From assembly GCA_040753795.1 (NCBI GenBank), contig JBFMDX010000003.1, positions 282,458 to 346,457 on the forward strand: 64,000 nucleotides of DNA, written 5' to 3'. The translations under genes and the position numbers were made by a program. The DNA is from Thermodesulfobacteriota bacterium (GTDB lineage: Bacteria > Desulfobacterota > Desulfobacteria > Desulfobacterales > Desulfosudaceae). Below, piece after piece: positions 1-6,373 of the stretch (within the stretch, counting starts at the first letter, position 1; every line of letters starts with the position of its first letter). The notes beneath the pieces are model-generated. The model ran no database searches. It was given only the letters and a program-made list of their open reading frames with translations, and had not been told where the DNA came from.

Positions 1-852
1 CATATCGACGGCATCCCCCTGCCCCTGGCCCGCAAGATGGTCCCCACGCGCCGACTGCTCACCCTCGGGCTGATGATCCATTTTTCAAGTCATGCCCGTT
101 CCCAGGAGAAGTACGCCGACAAAGGGGAAATCGTAAAAACCGTCCGGACGCTGTCCCCCCGGCAGATGATGAACATCGCCCTGTCCCTGCGGGAAACCGT
201 CAGCGCCCTTGACTGGCAGCCGGCCGGGACGCAATGGTCGGAATATTACGACGGGACCAATTACAGCGATCAGGCCATGGCCGATAAAATCCGGCTGATG
301 ACGGATTTTATCGGCGCCATCCCGCGGCCGGCCATGGTCTGGGATTTTGGCGGCAATACCGGCGTCATGAGCCGGGCCATCCGGACATCGGCCGGACAGA
401 TCATCTGCTTTGACCTGGATCCGGCGGCCGTGGAAACCAATTACCGGCTGACAAAAAAGAACCGGGAGGACAATATCCTTCCCCTGGTAATGGATTTCAA
501 CAACCCCTCACCGGGCGTCGGCTTCGCGTCCGAGGAACGGCTTTCCCTGGGCAGCCGTGGCAGGGCGGATCTGGGCATGGCCCTGGCCCTGGTGCATCAC
601 ATGGCCATCTCCAACAATCTGCCGCTGGCTTACCTGGCCCGGTATTTTGCTTCCCTGTGCCGCTACCTGATTATTGAATTCGTGCCCAGGGAAGACTCCC
701 AGGTGCAACGGCTGTTGCTCAGCCGTGAAGACATTTTCAGCCAATACACGGAAGATCATTTTATCGAGGCGTTCCGCGACGGCTTTGAAATCTGCCGCAG
801 AGAAAAGATCGCGGATTCGAAACGGACGCTTTTCCTGATGAAAGCCAACTGA
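1..852 (+). CDS. class I SAM-dependent methyltransferase (5' end cut by window)
   Basis: The frame is open from base 1, so the gene starts outside the window; the first in-window Met (position 37) is unlikely to be the start. The glycine-rich SAM-binding motif I (WDFGGNTG) and the acidic end of strand 2 (CFDLDP) are visible about 103-130 residues after that Met. The segment resembles the C-terminal methyltransferase part of NoeA-like proteins (family knowledge). The substrate cannot be read from the sequence. The next gene follows at once, so the two are probably co-transcribed, with a role in envelope glycoconjugates as a guess. Confidence 0.75.
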   Translation, partial: HIDGIPLPLARKMVPTRRLLTLGLMIHFSSHARSQEKYADKGEIVKTVRTLSPRQMMNIALSLRETVSALDWQPAGTQWSEYYDGTNYSDQAMADKIRLMTDFIGAIPRPAMVWDFGGNTGVMSRAIRTSAGQIICFDLDPAAVETNYRLTKKNREDNILPLVMDFNNPSPGVGFASEERLSLGSRGRADLGMALALVHHMAISNNLPLAYLARYFASLCRYLIIEFVPREDSQVQRLLLSREDIFSQYTEDHFIEAFRDGFEICRREKIADSKRTLFLMKAN

Positions 853-882
853 TTGCCAACTTTCCCGAAAAGGTTGTCGGAC

Positions 883-2448
883 ATGTATCTTTATTTTTTC
901 ACCGCCCTGTTGGCCGGGTTCTATCCGGCCATTTTCTTCTTGAGCAACAACTGGCATATCTTCTCCTGGCAGCAATCCCTGGTTTTATTGTCCGGCGCCT
1001 GCCTTATCGCGCTGGCTGCCATCTTGCCGCTTTCCTGGACGATGGGATATGTTCTACGCGTCTTTTTCCGCCGACCTCTTTCCGGCCCAGAGGAAAAAAC
1101 GAACGGCAATCCGTTCATCGTGCCCCTGATTTCCCTGGTCTCCCTGCTGCTGTGCGCCATTTTTTTAAGGGGTACCCTGGCCGCCATAAACGCCCGGCCA
1201 ATACTGGTATATGCCCTGACCGGCCTTGTTGTCCTCGGCTTCGTGTGGAACGCCCATAAAAAGGGGCTGAAACCGACCTTCTTTACCCTGCTGATTCTAT
1301 CCTCTCTGGCGGCATTCAACCTGATGGGCAACATTTACGCCGGAGCCCGCGAGACTGCCGATGGCTGGCTGACGAAGCACAAAGCCGTCTACGACCAGGT
1401 CAGATTGAAATCCACGCCCGACGTGTATCTGATCATCGCCGAGGCCTATCCCAGCCGGGCTGCTCTGAAAGCGGTCTACGATTTTGACAATGATGTGTTT
1501 TACCGGCAGTTAACCGGACTGGGATTTAAGGTAAACCATGATTTTTTCAGTAACTACAACCACACCCTGTCGTCACTGCCGTCCCTGTTCGGCATGGCGC
1601 ATCATTTCGGATCGCTGAACCTCGGCAATCTGGACTCTCTGGGCGGCAGGCGAATGCTGGAAGCCAAAGCCTATAATCCGGTCATTGATATGTTCCGTGC
1701 CAACCATTACAAAATTCAATATCTTCATGAAGTCAACTCGCTGCTGCCCAACGGCGCCGACGTGGATGTCTGCCTGCCGGCGCCGTCGTTATGGTACGGG
1801 TTGAATGCCTTTCTGCTCCAGAAGGAAAACCCGGCCGACGGCCCCGGCAGGTCGGAAACGATCGCTTCTCTCAAAGACCGTCTCACGGCCATGGACCTGG
1901 GCCGCGGTCCTTATTTTACCTTTATCTATGTGAATCTTCCCGGGCACTCGCCCTCAAGGGTCAAAGAACGCACACGGGAAGGCATTAACAAAGCGATGGA
2001 AGCATTCAGAAGCAGCTATGGCAGCAGAGTCGAGTCGGCCAATAAACACCTGCTGGATCTGGCGCAACTGATCACCAGCCGGGATCCGGATTCCATTGTC
2101 ATCATTATCGGCGACCATGGGAGCTGGGGATTCCGGTTGAGAGAGGACGCCGACGGCAAACCCGTTTCCACCCCTCTTTTCATTCTGGACCGTTTCGGCG
2201 TTCTGGCGGCCATGTATGCCCCGAACGAATTATCCGGCCGGCTTGAAAACGGTGAATTAAAGAGTCACGTCAACCTGTTCCGGCATGTCTTTGCCTATTT
2301 GAGCGGTGACCGGGAACTTCTCTCCACCATGGCGCCGGACCACGCCTTTGAAAACGAGATGATCATGGCCATAGAAGACGGTAACATACTGGATAATTTT
2401 GTTAAAATCGTATTGGTACCGAAGAGTGGCAACGGCGAAGCAAAGTGA
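883..2448 (+). CDS. membrane-anchored sulfatase-like / alkaline-phosphatase-superfamily protein
   Basis: The N-terminal part carries about four or five hydrophobic segments. A periplasmic-type domain follows, opening with PDVYLIIAEAYPSR and containing the GDHG metal-site motif near the end. This is the architecture of LtaS/EptA-like and other membrane sulfatase-fold enzymes, which usually move or remove phospho- or sulfo-groups on surface glycans or lipids. I chose ATG 883; a TTG at 853 directly abuts the upstream stop and would add ten residues. The nucleophile position reads AEAYPSR, without the usual clear Thr/Ser-Cys motif, so the catalytic type is unsure. It forms a probable operon with the methyltransferase before it. 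Confidence 0.7.
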   Translation: MYLYFFTALLAGFYPAIFFLSNNWHIFSWQQSLVLLSGACLIALAAILPLSWTMGYVLRVFFRRPLSGPEEKTNGNPFIVPLISLVSLLLCAIFLRGTLAAINARPILVYALTGLVVLGFVWNAHKKGLKPTFFTLLILSSLAAFNLMGNIYAGARETADGWLTKHKAVYDQVRLKSTPDVYLIIAEAYPSRAALKAVYDFDNDVFYRQLTGLGFKVNHDFFSNYNHTLSSLPSLFGMAHHFGSLNLGNLDSLGGRRMLEAKAYNPVIDMFRANHYKIQYLHEVNSLLPNGADVDVCLPAPSLWYGLNAFLLQKENPADGPGRSETIASLKDRLTAMDLGRGPYFTFIYVNLPGHSPSRVKERTREGINKAMEAFRSSYGSRVESANKHLLDLAQLITSRDPDSIVIIIGDHGSWGFRLREDADGKPVSTPLFILDRFGVLAAMYAPNELSGRLENGELKSHVNLFRHVFAYLSGDRELLSTMAPDHAFENEMIMAIEDGNILDNFVKIVLVPKSGNGEAK

Positions 2449-2487
2449 ACCATCTTGAGGCTAAGGCGATGCTAAAGACCTGGCGGT

Positions 2488-2507
2488 GGGAGTCGAACCC
2501 GCGTCCG
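2488..2507 (-). repeat. att-like direct repeat of the ssrA 3' end (left edge of island)
   Basis: These 20 bases are identical to 5705-5724 inside the T-arm of tmRNA, in the same orientation. The homology extends imperfectly outward, with a degraded acceptor side (CCACCGCCA instead of CCGCCTCCACCA). The 3' end of ssrA is a well-known integrase target, so this reads as the distal attachment-site scar of an element inserted at ssrA. Confidence 0.7.
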
Positions 2508-2537
2508 TTCAATACTGACAAGGGTTTGCGATGACCC

Positions 2538-2556
2538 CGCTACACCAGCGCTACAC
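2538..2556 (+). repeat. paired CGCTACAC motif, possible integrase arm site (left)
   Basis: CGCTACAC occurs at 2538-2545 and 2549-2556, an 11-bp period of about one helical turn. A matching pair lies at 5623-5641 just inside the other island edge. Paired short direct repeats near both att cores resemble arm-type integrase or excisionase binding sites. That function is inference; the motif itself is plain in the sequence. Confidence 0.45.
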
Positions 2557-2634
2557 ATCCGATATCAGATTGCATCAAATCCGGAAAAATGATATTTAAT
2601 TATCCATCGTCAATTTGTATTTTTCGGAGACAAA

Positions 2635-2859
2635 ATGAACCCAAACAATACCTCCCTGTTCGATCTCAGCCCACCGGAAAAACTGCAGCTGGTGGAAGAC
2701 CTTTGGGATGATCTGGCCGCATCACCGTCAGCGGTTCCCGTCCATGAGTGGCAGAAAGAAGAACTGGCCCGCCGAAAGGCCAATCTTAAGAGCAAGCCGG
2801 GTTCCGGTCTTACCTGGGACGAGGTTAAAAACAGGGTCAGAAGCCGTTATGGCCGTTGA
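2635..2859 (+). CDS. addiction-module antitoxin (TIGR02574-like)
   Basis: The 74-residue acidic/basic protein reads LSPPEKLQLVEDLWDDLAASP near the start and ends in a charged helix, typical of the 'putative addiction module component' antitoxins paired with RelE/ParE toxins. A GGAG lies 8-11 bases before the ATG. The stop overlaps the start of the toxin by 11 bases, the usual antitoxin-first arrangement. It would bind the toxin and probably autoregulate the operon. The partner toxin is frameshifted here, so the module may be inactive. Confidence 0.8.
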   Translation: MNPNNTSLFDLSPPEKLQLVEDLWDDLAASPSAVPVHEWQKEELARRKANLKSKPGSGLTWDEVKNRVRSRYGR

Positions 2860-3149
2860 CCTGATCATCGCCCAGGAAGCCCTTGAGGATTATTGAAGAG
2901 GCTTACGGCTGGTTTGAAGAATGCCGGGTAGGATTGGGCGAAGATTTTCTGACCTGTATTGACGCCTGCGTACAAAATATTTGCCGCACACCGGAATTAT
3001 ATCCCAAAGTCCATGAAGATTATCGCCGGGCTCTGGTAAGGCGCTTCCCCTATGCCGTCTTCTACGAGTTCACCGGAAAACATGTAACCATCTACAGTAT
3101 ATTTCACACTTCCCAAGACCCCAGGAAATGGCGGCTTCGTCTGATTTAA
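2849..3149 (+). pseudogene. RelE/ParE-family toxin with a one-base frameshift
   Basis: The ATG at 2849 opens MAVDLIIAQEALEDY and hits TGA. One base out of frame, the protein resumes with IEEAYGWFEECRVGLGEDFL and continues to the family's C-terminal R-R-F-P-Y-A-V-F-Y-E motif, ending at 3149. Removing one T at about 2889-2892 (GATTATTG to GATATTG) restores the expected ALEDIEEAYGWF. A true toxin-killing mutation or a sequencing error would both explain it. The intact protein would be about 100 residues and act as an mRNA interferase or gyrase poison. Confidence 0.75.
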
Positions 3150-3798
3150 AAACAGACCTTCCCGCCTGGTCCGGCCGTTTCCCTCCCCTCCTTCTTTCAA
3201 GCCCATGTCCATGCCCCTCCGGCTGGCATGGACATGCAAACGTCCATCCTTGCGCAGTCCGGTCATTATCCGCACGGCCGATCTTTTCATGAACGCATCT
3301 GCGCCGACCAGACGAAAACCCATTCCTGCCTCCCTGCCCTCATCCCGCAGGGATAGAGCGAGGCATAAAATGACTGTTCCCTTTCGAGCGTAACCGAAAA
3401 CCTGGAATGATGCGGCTCTTTAGAGTTCATATATCTCGCACATTTTCCCGACCTCGTCCGATAAGAGACAAGGTAGATTATTTGGTGATCAATCACAATT
3501 ACACAAAGTATGTGTGTCAAGGTTGTGACGGCTATTCAGAAATTGAAAGAAGAAGCCAGAGGGAACGTAATTAATTTTAAAATAAGGTCAAAATTAAATC
3601 CCTGATAAGTAAAATTTGAAATTATCAAGCATGCTCGTTTAACACCCGAAAAGCCACTTAAACGTGCGCCGATCAATTTATCAATAAGCTAAATTTTAAT
3701 TGTAATACTTTGAAATTTATTGTATTTATAAAATTGTTCGCCTTTAAAACAAATCACTTGTAATTAATCAATATTATCGTTAATGATATATCCCGGGG
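3150..3798. other. 649-bp gap without a supported gene
   Basis: No convincing coding frame was found. The first part has the 12-bp hairpin listed separately. From about 3530 the DNA turns strongly AT-rich, unlike the host background, as expected for acquired DNA. Several ATG-led frames are short and show no family resemblance. Confidence 0.5.
3204..3236. repeat. perfect 12-bp inverted repeat
   Basis: CATGTCCATGCC (3204-3215) and its exact reverse complement (3225-3236) flank a 9-base loop. No T-tract follows on either strand, so it is not a canonical terminator. It could be an operator, a REP-like element or a fold-back recombination site. Confidence 0.5.
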
Positions 3799-4239
3799 AT
3801 GAAATCGAGATTTCTATCTAATAACATTGTTATGTTTCGGGAAATCATGGTCACTGAAGAATCACGTATCATTCAAATTATTGTCGGCGTTATTGCGATT
3901 TTTGCGGCAATAGTTAGTGCCGTCTTAGGCATCATACTTGTCAGCCAACTCAATCGACTTTGGGAAATTGTTTGCGTTGGATTGTTGTTCATCTTTCTGT
4001 TCTTGTTCTTCACAACAATCGCCTATCGCTTGATTAGAAATGTTCACCGTAAGGATGGCGGTCTTTTGCCGAGGTGGGGTATCCTGTTTGGCTCATTTAT
4101 GTTTAGCGTATATTTTATAGTTCTTGCTCTATCCTTAGACGGGGTAAGGCAGTTGTTGTCGATACTCGGAGTTCCTCTATTTGCATTGGTAGGGATACGA
4201 ACATTCGTTGAGCGTGGTAGGGGCAGGAACGAAACATAA
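3799..4239 (+). CDS. small hypothetical membrane protein
   Basis: I do not recognise the family. The 146-residue product has four hydrophobic segments (roughly residues 24-48, 55-76, 90-113 and 117-132) and a basic tail (VERGRGRNET). Starts at 3799, 3832 or 3847 are all possible; 3847 has GGGAAA just upstream. The low GC content and isolated position among toxin-antitoxin modules suggest horizontally acquired cargo. Confidence 0.5.
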   Translation: MKSRFLSNNIVMFREIMVTEESRIIQIIVGVIAIFAAIVSAVLGIILVSQLNRLWEIVCVGLLFIFLFLFFTTIAYRLIRNVHRKDGGLLPRWGILFGSFMFSVYFIVLALSLDGVRQLLSILGVPLFALVGIRTFVERGRGRNET

Positions 4240-4243
4240 CCAG

Positions 4244-4348
4244 AAAGCCCAAAGGACAGCCAGGGCACTCGGGTTTTGAAAAGTCGGGGAAAATGAACAA
4301 TTAAAATCCTTAACCAAGTCAGTGGAAGCCCTGGCTGCCATTGGCTTT
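4244..4348. repeat. imperfect inverted repeat 3' of the membrane-protein gene
   Basis: AAAGCC (4244-4249) and CAGCCAGGGC (4257-4266) pair with GCCCTGGCTG (4328-4337) and GGCTTT (4343-4348), giving about 16 paired bases with a 61-base loop. GTTGGCC follows at 4353-4359, just before the higBA promoter. The layout recalls an integron attC site, but the R' box is one base off the GTTRRRY consensus and no good R'' box is seen. Confidence 0.4.
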
Positions 4349-4373
4349 CGCCGTTGGCCGGTAAAAAAATTTC

Positions 4374-4400
4374 TTGACTTATAACGTTATACGTTATATT
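4374..4400 (+). promoter_or_regulatory. higBA promoter with palindromic operator
   Basis: TTGACT (4374-4379) and TATATT (4395-4400) are separated by 15 bases; TATTGT at 4397 would give 17. Between them lie the perfect palindrome ATAACGTTAT (4381-4390) and a tandem ACGTTAT repeat (4384-4397). HigA-type antitoxins bind such palindromes in their own promoter, so autorepression is expected. Confidence 0.6.
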
Positions 4401-4407
4401 GTCTGAT

Positions 4408-4695
4408 ATGATAAAAAGCTTCAGGTGCAAAGAAACGGAACGAATTTTTCAGCGTGAATATTCGCGAAGGCTTCCGACCGATATTCAGAAGACCGCCTTT
4501 CGGAAATTGCGCATGCTGAATCGCAGTTCAAGCGTTGAAGACCTCCGCGTTCCTCCCGGAAACCGCCTGGAAGCTCTTTCGGGAAGCAGAGAAGGGCGGC
4601 ATAGCATACGAATCAATGAGCAATGGCGAATCTGCTTCGTCTGGCGCGATGGCGGTGCGCATGAGGTTGAGATCGTAGATTATCACAAGGGGTGA
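4408..4695 (+). CDS. higB: HigB-type toxin (RelE superfamily mRNA interferase)
   Basis: The 95-residue protein begins MIKSFRCKETERIF and carries the HigB hallmarks LRVPPGNRLEAL, GRHSIRINEQWRICF and VEIVDYHKG. HigB cleaves ribosome-bound mRNA when freed from HigA. I use ATG 4408, the family-typical start; an upstream TTG at 4399 would add three residues and sits in the promoter. Toxin-first order with higA 3 bases downstream is the normal higBA layout. Catalytic residues appear intact. Confidence 0.92.
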   Translation: MIKSFRCKETERIFQREYSRRLPTDIQKTAFRKLRMLNRSSSVEDLRVPPGNRLEALSGSREGRHSIRINEQWRICFVWRDGGAHEVEIVDYHKG

Positions 4696-4698
4696 GCC

Positions 4699-4995
4699 AT
4701 GAAGAAGATTCCTCCCGTACATCCGGGCGAGATTCTGGAAGAAGAGTTCCTCAAGCCGCTGTCCATAAGTCAGAATCAGCTTGGCAAAGACCTTGGTGTT
4801 TCCCCTCGCAGGGTAAACGAGATCATCCACGGCAAACGAGCTATTACAGCCGATACGGCTTTGCGGCTGTCTAGGTACTTCGGCAACTCCGCCAGTTTCT
4901 GGCTTGGCCTCCAAATGGACTTTGATTTGGACGTAGCTAACGATGCACTGGCAGCACGGATCGACAAGGAAGTCCGTCAACTGACCATTGCCTAA
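4699..4995 (+). CDS. higA: HigA antitoxin, XRE-family DNA-binding protein
   Basis: The 98-residue protein starts MKKIPPVHPGEILEEEFLKP, the signature HigA N-terminus, followed by a helix-turn-helix (about residues 22-66: ISQNQLGKDLGVSPRRVNEI, then TALRLSRYF). It neutralises HigB and represses the shared promoter. The stop codon TAA lies inside the first arm of the attC-like hairpin that follows. The operon looks complete and functional. Confidence 0.92.
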   Translation: MKKIPPVHPGEILEEEFLKPLSISQNQLGKDLGVSPRRVNEIIHGKRAITADTALRLSRYFGNSASFWLGLQMDFDLDVANDALAARIDKEVRQLTIA

Positions 4996-5061
4996 AAGGA
5001 TACGGCCGACCATTCGCCGCACCAGACTGCTTACAGCGTCTGGTGAGCGAAGCCGTTAGGC
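4990..5061. repeat. attC-like folded site at the 3' end of higBA
   Basis: Nested inverted repeats: GCCTAA 4990-4995 with TTAGGC 5056-5061; CGGC 5003-5006 with GCCG 5052-5055; TTCGC 5013-5017 with GCGAA 5047-5051; CACCAGAC 5020-5027 with GTCTGGTG 5038-5045. Unpaired bases fall almost all on one side. GTTAGGC (5055-5061) fits the integron R' box GTTRRRY, and GCCTAAA is one base from the R'' consensus RYYYAAC. Gene-terminal position, size (72 bp) and fold all suit an attC site; no integron integrase is visible. Confidence 0.4.
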
Positions 5062-5101
5062 AGGAGTTGATCGTTTTTTAACAATTTGATAATATTTCAA
5101 A

Positions 5102-5287
5102 ATAAAGGTTCGGGAAGCTATCAAAGTGATCGAAAAGGATGGTTGGTATTTGGTTGCCACGCGCGGCAGTCATCGCCAGTATAAGCATACATCCAAGACT
5201 GGTCGTGTCACCATCGCTGGGCAACTTGGCGATGATCTCGCTCCCTGCACACTCAATAGTATCCTCAAACAAGCGGGGTTAAAATGA
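5102..5287 (+). CDS. hicA: HicA-family toxin with ATA in place of the start codon
   Basis: The frame encodes a full HicA domain: KVREAIKVIEKDGWYLV, then GSHRQYKH with the catalytic His, and a C-terminal LNSILKQAGL. Family members normally begin MKVREAIK; here that Met codon is ATA (5102-5104), and TAA closes the frame four codons upstream. Expression would need ATA initiation or the internal GTG at 5126, which removes the first helix. The gene overlaps hicB by 4 bases (ATGA). HicA is a ribosome-independent mRNA-cleaving toxin with a dsRBD-like fold. It may be crippled. Confidence 0.75.
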   Translation: MKVREAIKVIEKDGWYLVATRGSHRQYKHTSKTGRVTIAGQLGDDLAPCTLNSILKQAGLK

Positions 5288-5499
5288 ACAAGTATCTTGT
5301 CATTGTTGAACAAACTAAAACGGGATACTCGGCGTTTTCTCCGGATCTTCCCGGATGTGTCGCAACCGGCAAGACCCGAGATGCGGTTGAGCAGGCCATG
5401 CGGGATGCAATTCAATTCCACCTTGACGGCATGCGTCAGGATGGGGAAAGAATTCCTGTATCACATTCTTACTCGACCTATTGCGAAGTTCCTGCATAA
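5284..5499 (+). CDS. hicB: HicB-family antitoxin
   Basis: The 71-residue product (MNKYLVIVEQTKTGYSAFSPDLPGC-type start, then VEQAMRDAIQFHLDGM) is the partial RNase-H-like HicB domain that blocks HicA. The short form lacks a clear DNA-binding tail, so autoregulation may be weak. It is translationally coupled to hicA through the ATGA overlap. The coding sequence is intact although its toxin partner lacks a normal start. Confidence 0.88.
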   Translation: MNKYLVIVEQTKTGYSAFSPDLPGCVATGKTRDAVEQAMRDAIQFHLDGMRQDGERIPVSHSYSTYCEVPA

Positions 5500-5506
5500 C
5501 CACACG

Positions 5507-5556
5507 TTGGTAAGGGCCACAAGGGGCGTCCGTTTTTGGCTCTTACCAAATTTTTC
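5507..5556 (+). terminator. probable intrinsic terminator of hicAB
   Basis: TTGGTAAGGGCCA (5507-5519) pairs with TGGCTCTTACCAA (5537-5549) through 13 positions including one G-U pair. ATTTTTC follows. It begins eight bases after the hicB stop. Confidence 0.55.
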
Positions 5557-5622
5557 AAAAACGCGTCTTCTGTGTCGGCCGGTTTGCCTTGCGGCCCCAC
5601 ACCGTGGCCGTTATAAAAATTC

Positions 5623-5641
5623 CACTACACCCGCGCTACAC
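5623..5641 (+). repeat. paired CACTACAC/CGCTACAC motif (right)
   Basis: CACTACAC (5623-5630) and CGCTACAC (5634-5641) repeat the pair seen at 2538-2556, with the same 11-bp period and the same flanking ACAT. It lies inside the island, 63 bp from the right att core. Confidence 0.45.
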
Positions 5642-5691
5642 ATTTTAGTAGCGCAACAATTTGATAATTTATTGATTTAATTAAGAAATGC

Positions 5692-6041
5692 TGGTGGAGG
5701 CGGCGGGAGTCGAACCCGCGTCCGGAAACATTCAACACAGGCGTCTACATGCTTATCCTGAACTTTAAATTTCTCCCTGCAAATACTGTTCAGGCAAAAG
5801 ATTTGAAGGGATAGTCTGTGGGGTTTCGCGTTTCTTCTACAGACATCGAAGGCCCGCTATCCTGCAAAATGACGTTCTATCAGACTCCGCAGGAAGGAGA
5901 CTGGAGAACGAATGGCCGTCTAAGCGGCCATTGCGTAGTTATAATCGTCTGCGATTATATTTATTCCCGCCGTTTAACGAGATGGCGGAACTCGGCATGC
6001 AACCTGGGCATCTTTATCCCCGTCGAAGCCGTTTCGCCCCC
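5692..6041 (-). ncRNA. ssrA: tmRNA (ssrA)
   Basis: The 5' end GGGGGCGAAACGG (from 6041 leftward) pairs over 7 bp with the 3' end, which carries a T-arm (GGGTTCGACTCCC) and CCA at 5692. The resume codon GCA at 5950-5952 opens a ten-residue tag. Length (350 nt), T-arm, acceptor stem and the 'CTTCGACGGGGA' 5' motif are all canonical. The RNA rescues stalled ribosomes and marks the peptides for proteolysis. The gene is complete although a mobile island sits directly 3' of it. Confidence 0.97.
5920..5952 (-). other. tmRNA proteolysis-tag reading frame
   Basis: Reading GCA GAC GAT TAT AAC TAC GCA ATG GCC GCT TAG gives ADDYNYAMAA and stop. The terminal AA is the ClpXP recognition end. Confidence 0.92.
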
Positions 6042-6063
6042 AAAGAACAGAAAGATAGTTATC

Positions 6064-6091
6064 AATATAATACCGGTCTGACGGCAGTCAA
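6064..6091 (-). promoter_or_regulatory. ssrA promoter
   Basis: On the minus strand TTGACT (6091-6086) and TATATT (6069-6064) are 16 bases apart, about 23 bases before the mature tmRNA 5' end. The AT-rich stretch upstream could act as an UP element. Confidence 0.6.
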
Positions 6092-6279
6092 TTGAAAAAG
6101 GAAAAATATTCTCCCTGAAGTGCATAACCAACCGTCAAAAGTCACCGGAAAAAGTAAAAAGTAAAAAATTGCAGTGTGCAAAATAATCGCACTCACAAAT
6201 AATCCCTAATAATTGAAATTAAACAATATTTCTATAAAAATATAACCATTTTTCAGTCACCTGATACCGATTTATCTTA

Positions 6280-6308
6280 TTGACAACCCAAACCTGTTTT
6301 GTTATAGA
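6280..6308 (+). promoter_or_regulatory. sigma-70-type promoter for the fused oxidoreductase
   Basis: TTGACA (6280-6285), 17 bases, TATAGA (6303-6308). It lies 65 bases before the ATG at 6374, which has a strong GGGGGA ribosome-binding site. The rest of 6042-6373 is AT-rich divergent regulatory DNA. Confidence 0.6.
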
Positions 6309-6373
6309 TGGAACGATTTTCCGCGGTTGATTCACATCAAACAAAAAATTAACAGGGCCATAAGGGGGAAACT

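Noticed and set aside
2481..2507. A tRNA gene at the left island edge
   Set aside because: Only a T-arm and a decayed acceptor end are present; it matches the ssrA 3' end better than any tRNA.
3204..3236. Intrinsic terminator at the 12-bp hairpin
   Set aside because: No T-run follows the stem on either strand.
5500..5690. Integrase remnant next to ssrA
   Set aside because: Both strands were read; no recognisable recombinase residues (R..H..R..Y) were found, only the paired CTACAC motif and a hairpin.
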